DNA of 5,368 bases from CAISDA01 sp050258555 (GTDB lineage: Bacteria > Bacteroidota > Ignavibacteria > UBA10030 > UBA8401): positions 1-5,368 of the forward strand of contig JBLMZA010000002.1 of assembly GCA_050258555.1 (NCBI GenBank). The letters are read 5' to 3'. Positions 1 to 5,368 of the stretch are shown in pieces; positions within the stretch are counted from its first letter, which is position 1; every line of letters begins with the position of its first letter. A model generated the notes under the pieces. That model saw only the letters and a program-made list of their open reading frames with translations, made no database searches and was not told the DNA's origin. Both the position numbers and the translations under genes were made by a program.

Positions 1-1009
1 CGGCTTCGGCGTGCTCATCGGACTGCTTGCCACGAAGGAACGGAAGCTGCTTGCCACGCGCTGGCCCTGGATCGCGCTTGCGCTCACGCTTGCGATCGGA
101 TCGCCGAGCATCGTCGGACAGGTCCGCCTCGGCTTTCCCGTGTTCGGACAAATGAACGTTCTGCAATCGGTGCAGCTCGTCCATATCGACCATTTCGCAT
201 TCCTCACGGGACAGCTCTTCATACTCGGCATCTCCATCGTGCCGGCGGTAATCGGAGCGGCGGCGCTCCTGGCATCGAAGCGCTTCTCCTCGTATCGCAT
301 CCTGGGCTGGACGTTCATCGGAACATTTCTCGTACTGCTGTTTGCGCACGGCAAGGCCTATTATCTCGGCCCCATCTACCCCGCGCTGATCGGAGCGGGC
401 GCCGCCGTGCTCGATCGCGGCCAGTCCGGACGCACGGCCGTCATCATCCGGCGCTTCGCCCTGGGAGGCATCCTCGTGCTCGGCATCGTCTTTTCGCCGC
501 TCGGACTGCCCATTCTTCCGCCTCCGCAGATGGAGCAGTACGGCACGTCGCTCGGCCTTGCGGCCGCCGTCCGCACCAATACGGGCGAGCTGCTCCGGCT
601 GCCGCAGGATTACGCCGACATGCTCGGCTGGGAAGACCGCGTGTCGGAAATCGCGAAGATCTACAAGCGCCTCACTCCCGCGCAGCGCAGCCAGGCCGTC
701 ATCATCGCCGACAATTACGGCGAAGCCGGCGCAATCGATTTCTACGGTCCGAAATACGGACTGCCGCGCGCCATCTGTGTGAGCGGCTCGTACTGGTTCT
801 TCGGTCCGGGCGAGAGGCCGGGACGCGTGGCGATCACCATCGGCATCGACGAGAAGGATCTCCGCGACAACTGGCGCACCGTCACGCGCATGGCCGAACT
901 GAGGAACGAATGGACCGTGCCCGAAGAGCAGCATCTGGAATTCTATCAATGCGAGTTCGAAAAGCAGACAGTGCAAACGCTCTGGCCGCAGTTTGAAGGA
1001 AGGAATTAG
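1..1009 (+). CDS. GT39 (ArnT/PMT-like) glycosyltransferase, 3' part only
   Basis: The reading frame is open from the first complete codon (base 2) to TAG at 1007-1009, so the start and the N-terminal catalytic half lie upstream of the window. Family members are inner-membrane GT-C enzymes that move a sugar from a polyprenyl-phosphate donor to an acceptor on the periplasmic side. What is visible is the membrane C-terminal half: hydrophobic segments at about 65-115, 190-270, 300-350, 360-410 and 445-505, then a soluble periplasmic tail from about 520. Two signatures fit GT39: GKAYYLGPIYP (350-382), next to a helix, and NYGEAGAIDFYGP (713-751), followed by SGSYWFFGPG, a block common in the C-terminal domain of bacterial GT39 proteins. 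The catalytic acidic residues of the first periplasmic loop are not in view, so activity and substrate cannot be judged. The next gene starts 78 bases downstream. Family assignment is confident; substrate is unknown. Confidence 0.88.
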   Translation, partial: GFGVLIGLLATKERKLLATRWPWIALALTLAIGSPSIVGQVRLGFPVFGQMNVLQSVQLVHIDHFAFLTGQLFILGISIVPAVIGAAALLASKRFSSYRILGWTFIGTFLVLLFAHGKAYYLGPIYPALIGAGAAVLDRGQSGRTAVIIRRFALGGILVLGIVFSPLGLPILPPPQMEQYGTSLGLAAAVRTNTGELLRLPQDYADMLGWEDRVSEIAKIYKRLTPAQRSQAVIIADNYGEAGAIDFYGPKYGLPRAICVSGSYWFFGPGERPGRVAITIGIDEKDLRDNWRTVTRMAELRNEWTVPEEQHLEFYQCEFEKQTVQTLWPQFEGRN

Positions 1010-1087
1010 GGAGAACCATCCGCACCCGATAAACGTTTTGATAGCAAGGAAAATCGTTTTTTCAAGGATTCGGGAATTCCAGGCACC

Positions 1088-1996
1088 ATGAATATCAAAC
1101 AGCTGCATATCAGGCTGCGCGCGTCGTACACCACGGATAATCTGCACCGGATCACGACAAAGATCATCAATCTGTACAAGAACAAGCAGTACGGCTCCAT
1201 CACGCAGATCATGAACGTGGTCTCCGAATACACGCAGGAAAAGGAAGAGCAGTACACGAAGGCGTTTTACAAGCTGATGATGCTGTACCATCCGGACAGG
1301 ATCAATCATTATCTCGGCGAGATCGAGAAGCACTACGCGGCAAACGATTCCGCACAATTGCAGCGCTACTCGCATATCTTTCCCGTGATCGATCTCGAGC
1401 GGACGCTGCCGCTGCACGATCAGTCCACCCGGCGCAGCGCCCCGCCCGAGGAGTACGAACAGGACATGTGGGATGAGGAAGCGGCGGAATACGGATTCAG
1501 GGATACGGATGGCGAGGAGTCCGATGACGATCTCTTTGCCGAAGAGGAGGACCAGGACCTGCGCGAGATGTCGTTCATCGCCGTCTTCAAGCGCATCATC
1601 TACGGCAGAGAATCGATCGAGCTGCCGGTGTCCCATCTGCAGGATATCGACATCCTGGAGCTCTCGGGCTACGGCATTACCGATCTGGACGGCATCCGGT
1701 ACTGCGAACAGCTGCGCGTGCTCGATATTTCCAACAATGCGATCATCGACATCTCGGAGCTCTCCTATCTTTCGCAGATGAATGAGCTCTACCTGGCCGA
1801 CAATCAGATCAGCTTCATCGACGCGCTCGGATACATGCGCTATCTCCGCATCGCCGATCTTTCGAACAACGACATCGACGACATCTCGGCCCTCTACGAG
1901 CTCGATCATCTCGAGTTCGTCAACGTGGTGGGCAACCGCATTCCCGAGCGGCAGATCGCGGTGCTCGAGAAAAAAGGAATCATGATCATACGCTGA
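1088..1996 (+). CDS. J-domain-like / leucine-rich repeat fusion protein
   Basis: 302 residues, no signal peptide and no membrane segment, so probably cytoplasmic. Residues 1-50 are a basic helical region. Residues 54-97 resemble helices II and III of a J domain: FYKLMMLYHPDR has the HPD tripeptide at 68-70, preceded by the usual Tyr/Leu pattern, and a helix ending in RYSHIF follows. In DnaJ proteins HPD stimulates Hsp70 ATPase; whether it does here is inference, because helix I is not recognisable and the segment is divergent. Residues 120-160 are a strongly acidic linker (DEEAAEYGF, GEESDDDLFAEEEDQD). Residues 184-297 hold about five leucine-rich repeats starting at 184, 206, 228, 250 and 272, exactly 22 apart, of the SDS22/internalin type (LRVLDISNNAIIDISEL, MNELYLADNQISFIDAL), a protein-binding fold. 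The ATG at 1088 has no good Shine-Dalgarno, but the protein reads well from it. The lipoprotein gene follows after 36 bases. The likely role is an adaptor recruiting Hsp70 to an LRR-bound partner, but this is unproven. Confidence 0.85.
   Translation: MNIKQLHIRLRASYTTDNLHRITTKIINLYKNKQYGSITQIMNVVSEYTQEKEEQYTKAFYKLMMLYHPDRINHYLGEIEKHYAANDSAQLQRYSHIFPVIDLERTLPLHDQSTRRSAPPEEYEQDMWDEEAAEYGFRDTDGEESDDDLFAEEEDQDLREMSFIAVFKRIIYGRESIELPVSHLQDIDILELSGYGITDLDGIRYCEQLRVLDISNNAIIDISELSYLSQMNELYLADNQISFIDALGYMRYLRIADLSNNDIDDISALYELDHLEFVNVVGNRIPERQIAVLEKKGIMIIR
1637..1978 (+). repeat. Five 22-residue leucine-rich repeats (coding)
   Basis: Residues 184-297 of the LRR protein. Units begin at residues 184, 206, 228, 250 and 272 and share the pattern LxxLxxLxLSxNxIxDIxxL. 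The cores are ILELSGYGITDL, VLDISNNAIIDI, ELYLADNQISFI, IADLSNNDIDDI and FVNVVGNRIPER. The last unit is degenerate and probably caps the solenoid. The repeats have diverged at nucleotide level, so this is a protein repeat and not a recent DNA duplication. Confidence 0.9.
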
Positions 1997-2032
1997 CAAG
2001 AACACGAACCATTCACTCATCACACTGCAGCC

Positions 2033-2452
2033 ATGAAACATACCTTTACCACAACACGCATGATGCCGCTTTTCTTCTCCGCGGCAATTCTCATGGCCGG
2101 ACTTCTCGCCGCGGGATGCCGCGACGACAGCGTCGGCAACCGGTACGACGACGAGCACGGCGTGCAGGTCAACGCCTCGGCGACAGGACTCGTCCTTCGC
2201 AACAGCACGCCGGAAACCGTCTACTTCATGGCGGTCGAACGGGAGACGGCGACACGGATCGACTGGCTGCCGGGCTTCAATGCCGCCAACTCCGCCCCCT
2301 ACGGCAAGGCGATCGCGGTGCCATACGACAAAATCGCCGGCTACAAACCCCAATGCGAAGTCATCGTCTACCTCTGGAACGGGCGCGATGATCCGTCGAC
2401 GCATGCCATGCGCGTGGAATCGATGCGCTCGCTCATCGTGAAGACGCCGTGA
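2033..2452 (+). CDS. Small lipoprotein of unknown function
   Basis: 139 residues. The N-terminus is a typical lipoprotein signal: a short region with Lys2 and Arg9, a hydrophobic core (residues 12-25) and a lipobox LAAGC with the lipidated cysteine at residue 29 (bases 2117-2119). The mature protein would therefore be about 111 residues, anchored in the inner or outer membrane. After an Asp-rich stretch (RDDSVGNRYDDEHG) the rest looks like beta strands: GLVLRNSTPETVYFMAVER, then TRIDWLPGF, IAVPYDKIAGYKP and CEVIVYLWNG. I recall uncharacterised proteins with a similar '(N)xxxxPVYFxAVExETAxxIDWxP ... YKP' layout but no function for them, so none is assigned. Cys108 is the only other cysteine. 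The ATG at 2033 has no clear Shine-Dalgarno; ATGs at residues 10 and 11 are possible but would shorten the signal's basic region. It lies 36 bases after the LRR gene with no terminator between, so the two may share a transcript. Confidence 0.85.
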   Translation: MKHTFTTTRMMPLFFSAAILMAGLLAAGCRDDSVGNRYDDEHGVQVNASATGLVLRNSTPETVYFMAVERETATRIDWLPGFNAANSAPYGKAIAVPYDKIAGYKPQCEVIVYLWNGRDDPSTHAMRVESMRSLIVKTP

Positions 2453-2460
2453 CGGTTTTT
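2447..2460 (+). terminator. Very weak terminator-like hairpin with T5 tract
   Basis: CCG TGA CGG (2447-2455) followed by TTTTT (2456-2460), overlapping the lipoprotein stop codon. The stem is only three G-C pairs with a three-base loop, so it is much weaker than a normal intrinsic terminator. It is listed because it is the only U-tract hairpin in this gap. Confidence 0.15.
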
Positions 2461-2490
2461 CGCGTCTCTGTTCCGCGCGCTTTTCAGTTT

Positions 2491-2519
2491 TTTCCGCCGC
2501 AAAATAATCCGTACATTAC
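2491..2519 (+). promoter_or_regulatory. Candidate promoter for the DUF6544-ZIP-antiporter operon
   Basis: TTT at 2491-2493, an 18-base spacer, then TACATTAC at 2512-2519. This resembles the Bacteroidota-type TTTG-N17-23-TAnnTTTG pattern, though the G of each element is missing. As a sigma-70 -10 box, TACATT matches TATAAT at four of six positions. The spacer contains an A-rich run (AAAATAA), and the region is markedly more AT-rich than its surroundings. A start near 2524 would leave a leader of about 40 bases before the ATG at 2564. It is the longest gap in the window and lies in front of three tightly packed genes, which supports a promoter here. Confidence 0.4.
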
Positions 2520-2563
2520 GGCGTCTTGAATGTTCATGCCCGATACAGACCGGATGTTATCAG

Positions 2564-3673
2564 ATGACACTCATTCTCCCACTCATCATTTTCATACATG
2601 GACTGATCCACCTGATGGGATTCGTCAAAGCCTACGGCCTTGCTGAACTCCCGCAGCTGGGTCACGCCATTTCACGGCCCGCGGGCATGGCCTGGCTCAC
2701 TGCGGCGGCACTCTTTTCGATATCGGCCACGGCCCAGTATTTCAACAAGGACTGGTGGTGGATCGCTGCACTGGCCGCGGTCATCATTTCACAGATACTG
2801 ATTATCGGCGCCTGGCAGGATGCAAAATTCGGCACCGGTTTGAACGTCCTCATCCTGTTTGTTGCACTCGTGGGCGCCGGAGAATGGAAGTTCCAAGAAG
2901 ACTCGAAGCGGCAACTGGCGGAGTTCCTTGCCGGACGCACTCCGCAACGCACGGTAGTGACGCGAGAGATGCTCTCGCATGTTCCGCCGGTGGTGCAGCG
3001 CTGGCTCGAACGCTCGAACATGGTCGGACGCGAGATGATCCATACGGTCTACATGACGCAGAAAGGCATGATGCGCACCACTCCGGACGGATCGTGGATG
3101 CCCGTCCAGGCCGAGCAGTGGTTTACGATCGAACGCCCCGGCTTCTTCTGGACGGCCGACGTGAAGGCCGCTCCCGGCGTCCACCTGGCCGGGCGCGATG
3201 AATATTTCCATGGCCGCGGACACATGTTCATCAAGGCCCTGTCGCTCTATACGGTGGCCGATGCGACCGGAAAGGAAGTCGACCAAAGCACGATGCACCG
3301 CTTCATGGCCGAAGCGGCGTGGTTTCCCTCGATCGCGCTCAGCGGCTATCTCCGCTGGGAGCAGATCGATTCGCTCCGCGCCCGAGCCACGATGACGTAC
3401 GAGGGCGTGACCGCCTCGGGCATCTTCACATTCACCCCCGAAGGAGACATGGCCGCGTTCGAGGCGCAGCGCTACTATGACAGAGGCGGCACGACGACGC
3501 TCGAGCTGTGGTCGGTGCGGAACGATCCGGACGGTTTTCGCGAATTCGACGGCATCCGGATCGGCGCAAAGTCGAGCGTCACATGGAAACTCAAGGAAGG
3601 CGATTTCAACTGGTATCGGCTCGAGATCACGGGCGTTTCATACAACAAGCCGGCGGCGAATGTGGAGGAGTAA
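2564..3673 (+). CDS. DUF6544-family membrane protein, function unknown
   Basis: 369 residues with two parts. The N-terminal third has about four membrane helices (residues 2-20, 40-58, 64-83 and 89-106). From about residue 125 a soluble, beta-rich domain matches what I know of the DUF6544 family: LSHVPPVVQRWLERSNMVG (138-155), the QKGMMRTTPDGSWMPVQAEQ stretch (166-185), PGFFWTADVKAAPGVHLAGRD (192-212), a MAEAAWFPSIAL block (248-259), AQRYYDRGG (301-309) and a C-terminal FREFDGIRIG...VTWKLKEGDFNWYRLEITGVSYN run (325-361). Trp and Arg residues in these blocks are the conserved core. No catalytic motif is apparent. Where the soluble domain lies relative to the membrane cannot be decided with certainty. 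The ATG at 2564 has no strong Shine-Dalgarno, but it begins directly with the first hydrophobic helix. The ZIP gene starts 6 bases after the stop, so co-expression with a metal transporter is likely. A role in metal or envelope homeostasis is only inference. Confidence 0.88.
   Translation: MTLILPLIIFIHGLIHLMGFVKAYGLAELPQLGHAISRPAGMAWLTAAALFSISATAQYFNKDWWWIAALAAVIISQILIIGAWQDAKFGTGLNVLILFVALVGAGEWKFQEDSKRQLAEFLAGRTPQRTVVTREMLSHVPPVVQRWLERSNMVGREMIHTVYMTQKGMMRTTPDGSWMPVQAEQWFTIERPGFFWTADVKAAPGVHLAGRDEYFHGRGHMFIKALSLYTVADATGKEVDQSTMHRFMAEAAWFPSIALSGYLRWEQIDSLRARATMTYEGVTASGIFTFTPEGDMAAFEAQRYYDRGGTTTLELWSVRNDPDGFREFDGIRIGAKSSVTWKLKEGDFNWYRLEITGVSYNKPAANVEE
3664..3670 (+). promoter_or_regulatory. 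Strong Shine-Dalgarno site for the ZIP gene
   Basis: GGAGGAG lies at the very end of the DUF6544 coding sequence, nine bases before the ATG at 3680. It is the only strong ribosome binding site in the window. It supports this start over the in-frame ATG at 3698 and suggests efficient translation of the transporter. Confidence 0.75.
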
Positions 3674-3679
3674 GCGACG

Positions 3680-4486
3680 ATGAATGATTTTTTCAGGATG
3701 TTCACGCCGGTGGAGATGGCGCTCATCGCCACGCTCTTCACATGGGGCGTGACCGCGCTCGGCGCGGCGATGGTATTTTTCTTCAAGTCGATCAACCAGA
3801 AAGTGCTCAATGCGATGCTCGGCTTCGCCGCGGGCATCATGATCGCGGCTAGCTTCTGGTCTCTGCTCAAGCCGGCCATCGAAATGGCCGGAGAAGACGG
3901 CGGCGCGGCATGGGTGCCGGCTGTCATCGGCTTCCTTGCCGGCGGAGCGTTCCTCTTCCTGACCGACAAGCTCCTTCCCCATCTTCACCTCGGAGAGGAG
4001 CGCGCCGAAGGCATACACACGTCATGGAGAAGAAGCATTCTGCTCGTCTTGGCCATCACGCTGCACAACATACCCGAGGGACTCGCCGTCGGTGTCGCAT
4101 TCGGCGCACTGGCCGATTCGATGAGCGCAGGGGCGCTCGGCGGCGCGATCGCGCTGGCGCTCGGCATCGGACTCCAGAACTTTCCGGAAGGCGCGGCCGT
4201 TTCCATTCCCCTCCGCCGCGAAGGATTGTCGCGGAGCAAAGCCTTCTTCATGGGACAGCTCTCCGGCTTCGTCGAGCCGCTGAGCGGAGTGCTCGGCGCC
4301 TATCTCGTGCTCCTGATCAAGCCGCTGCTTCCCTATGCGCTCTCGTTTGCAGCCGGCGCCATGATCTTTGTCGTGGTCGAAGAACTGATTCCCGAATCTC
4401 AGTCCGGTCATGAGACCGATCTCTCGACGGTCGGCGCCATGATCGGTTTTGCCGTCATGATGTTTCTCGATGTCGCACTCGGATGA
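3680..4486 (+). CDS. ZIP-family divalent metal transporter (GufA-type)
   Basis: 268 residues, the normal length for bacterial ZIP proteins, with eight predicted membrane helices. ZIP proteins move Zn2+, Fe2+, Mn2+ or related ions into the cytoplasm across the inner membrane. The diagnostic metal-site motifs are both present: HNIPEGLAVGV in helix IV (His129, Asn130, Glu133) and QNFPEGAAVSIPLR in helix V (Gln166, Asn167, Glu170). Glu200 in SGFVEP (helix VI) and Glu234/Glu235 in VVVEELIPES (helix VII) occupy positions that are also acidic in ZupT. Gln rather than His at the start of the helix V motif, together with SIPLR, points to the GufA/BbZIP branch rather than ZupT itself. The helix III-IV loop is short and has only a small histidine patch (HLHL, residues 101-104). 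Metal preference cannot be read from the sequence. It is preceded by a strong Shine-Dalgarno and its stop overlaps the start of the antiporter gene. Confidence 0.95.
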   Translation: MNDFFRMFTPVEMALIATLFTWGVTALGAAMVFFFKSINQKVLNAMLGFAAGIMIAASFWSLLKPAIEMAGEDGGAAWVPAVIGFLAGGAFLFLTDKLLPHLHLGEERAEGIHTSWRRSILLVLAITLHNIPEGLAVGVAFGALADSMSAGALGGAIALALGIGLQNFPEGAAVSIPLRREGLSRSKAFFMGQLSGFVEPLSGVLGAYLVLLIKPLLPYALSFAAGAMIFVVVEELIPESQSGHETDLSTVGAMIGFAVMMFLDVALG

Positions 4487-5368
4487 TCATTCCGATCGAA
4501 TACATTCTCCTGATCGGCGCGCTCCTGATCCTCTTCAGCGTCCTGATCGTGAAGCTGACCGACAACCTCGGCGTGCCGACGCTGCTGCTCTTCCTGGGCA
4601 TCGGCATGCTCGCCGGCTCCGAGGGTCCGGGCGGCATCTATTTCGACGACGCGCAGCTGGCGCAGTCGATCGGCGTCGTGGCGCTGATCTTCATCCTCTA
4701 TGCCGGAGGCTTGGATACGAGCTGGGAGGCGGTGAAGCCCGTCATCCGCGAGGCCTCGCTCCTGGCCATCCCGGGCGTGCTGCTCACCGCGCTGTTCATC
4801 GGGCTTTTCGTCTCGTTCGTCTTTCATCTTCCCCTGCTCTCGTCGCTCCTGCTCGGAGCGGTCGTCTCGTCGACCGATGCGGCGGCGGTCTTTGCCGTGC
4901 TGCGCGCGAAGAACGTCCACATCAAAGCGAAGATCCGCCACCTGCTCGAGCTTGAATCGGGCTCCAACGATCCGATGGCGGTCTTTCTGACGATCGGCAT
5001 CATACAGCTCATGATGCAGCCGCAGACGGGATTTTTCTCGGTGGCGACACTCTTTCTCGTGCAGATGGGAATCGGCGGCGCGTCGGGATTCATTCTCGGC
5101 AAGGGAATGATCTTCATGCATAACCGGCTGCGCCTTTTCTATGAGGGACTCTATCCGGTCTTTTCGATCGCGTTCGTCGTCTTCACCTATGCGATCACCG
5201 CGTCGGCGGGAGGAAGCGGATTTCTTGCGGTCTACATCATGGGATTGATCGCGGGCAACAGCGACTTCATACAGAAAAAAAGCCTGCTGCGGTTTTTCGA
5301 CGGACTGGCATGGTTGAGCCAGATCGCGATGTTTCTCACGCTCGGCTTGCTCGTGTTCCCCTCGCACA
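4483..5368 (+). CDS. nhaP2: K+/H+ (CPA1, NhaP2/CvrA-type) antiporter, 5' part
   Basis: Open from ATG 4483 to the window edge, 295 complete codons with no stop. The family exchanges K+ (or Na+) for H+ across the inner membrane and helps with cell volume, K+ and pH control. The visible part is the antiporter membrane domain. LGVPTLLLFLGIGMLAGSEGPGG (29-51) matches the start of NhaP2, STDAAAVFAVL (130-140) carries the Thr-Asp pair and LELESGSNDPMAVFLT (155-170) carries the Asn-Asp ion-binding pair (162-163). FDGLAWLSQIAMFLTLGLLV (272-291) is a conserved NhaP2 block. E. coli CvrA is about 580 residues, so roughly half is present; the cytoplasmic TrkA-C-type regulatory end would follow outside the window. 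The ATG overlaps the ZIP stop as ATGA with no good Shine-Dalgarno of its own, so translation is probably coupled to the ZIP gene. Family is clear; the exact cation is inferred from similarity to CvrA. Confidence 0.93.
   Translation, partial: MIIPIEYILLIGALLILFSVLIVKLTDNLGVPTLLLFLGIGMLAGSEGPGGIYFDDAQLAQSIGVVALIFILYAGGLDTSWEAVKPVIREASLLAIPGVLLTALFIGLFVSFVFHLPLLSSLLLGAVVSSTDAAAVFAVLRAKNVHIKAKIRHLLELESGSNDPMAVFLTIGIIQLMMQPQTGFFSVATLFLVQMGIGGASGFILGKGMIFMHNRLRLFYEGLYPVFSIAFVVFTYAITASAGGSGFLAVYIMGLIAGNSDFIQKKSLLRFFDGLAWLSQIAMFLTLGLLVFPSH

Larger units (their letters stand above)
2441..2527. repeat. Inverted repeat, 10 bp perfect (12 with one G-U), around the intergenic region
   Basis: The left arm AAGACGCCGTGA (2441-2452) forms the last three codons and the stop of the lipoprotein gene. 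The right arm TTACGGCGTCTT (2516-2527) lies 37 bases before the DUF6544 start. Ten bases pair perfectly, a G-U pair and an A-U pair extend the stem to 12, and the loop is 63 bases. A perfect 10-base match is not expected by chance in a region this small. A transcript reading through from the lipoprotein gene could fold this way; its function is unknown. Confidence 0.5.

Noticed and set aside
1038..1066. Sigma-70 promoter for the LRR gene (TTGATA as -35)
   Set aside because: TTGATA matches the -35 box at five of six positions, but at 16-18 bases spacing no acceptable -10 hexamer is present.
1997..2032. Separate promoter or terminator between the LRR and lipoprotein genes
   Set aside because: The 36 bases contain no hairpin, no U-tract and no -10/-35 pair that I can see.
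2789..3298. Open frame of 169 codons on the minus strand
   Set aside because: It is antisense to the DUF6544 gene, whose + strand product carries conserved family blocks. The antisense product has no recognisable motif.
3475..4018. Two overlapping minus-strand open frames (164 and 126 codons)
   Set aside because: Both are opposite the DUF6544 end and the ZIP gene. Their products are low-complexity and have no plausible start context.
4408..5367. Long open frame (319 codons) on the minus strand
   Set aside because: It lies opposite the end of the ZIP gene and the whole antiporter part. Its product is an Arg/Asp/Glu/Gln/His-rich sequence with no fold or family pattern, as expected from the reverse of GC-rich membrane-protein codons. 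The + strand frame carries clear NhaP2 motifs.
1088..5368. Defence system, toxin-antitoxin pair, mobile element or biosynthetic cluster
   Set aside because: No nuclease, toxin, integrase, transposase, terminal repeat or biosynthetic enzyme motif is found. The recognisable genes are transporters, a glycosyltransferase, an LRR protein and proteins of unknown function.

Overview
The window is a gene-dense, GC-rich stretch (roughly 60% G+C by eye) of bacterial chromosome. All six genes lie on the + strand, and the gaps are short (36 to 111 bases). There is no RNA gene, insertion sequence, CRISPR array or phage gene. The lineage cannot be fixed from this sequence. A double-membrane (Gram-negative-type) bacterium is suggested by the NhaP2/CvrA-type antiporter and the lipoprotein. 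The SDS22-like LRR protein, mostly weak Shine-Dalgarno sites and a TTT-N18-TAnnTT promoter-like element would suit a Bacteroidota/Chlorobiota-type organism, but this is only a guess.

Layout: (1) 1-1009 is the C-terminal part of a polytopic GT39/ArnT-like glycosyltransferase whose start lies outside the window. (2) 1088-1996 is a 302-residue protein joining a divergent J-domain-like segment with an intact HPD tripeptide, a very acidic linker, and about five exact 22-residue leucine-rich repeats. (3) 2033-2452 is a small lipoprotein of unknown function. (4) 2453-2563 is an intergenic region with a promoter candidate, enclosed by an unusually good inverted repeat. (5) 2564-3673 is a DUF6544-type membrane protein. 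(6) 3680-4486 is a ZIP (GufA-type) divalent metal transporter. (7) 4483 to the window end is the first half of a CPA1 K+/H+ (NhaP2/CvrA-like) antiporter.

The last three genes are packed as an operon: a 6-base gap with a strong Shine-Dalgarno between DUF6544 and ZIP, then a 4-base ATGA overlap between ZIP and the antiporter. Together they suggest an inner-membrane ion-handling unit (divalent metal plus K+/H+) that includes a membrane protein of unknown role. The first three genes show no obvious link to each other beyond strand and closeness.

The most unusual item is the J-like/LRR fusion. The DUF6544-ZIP-antiporter linkage is the next most useful lead. Nothing here clearly amounts to a complete undescribed system.
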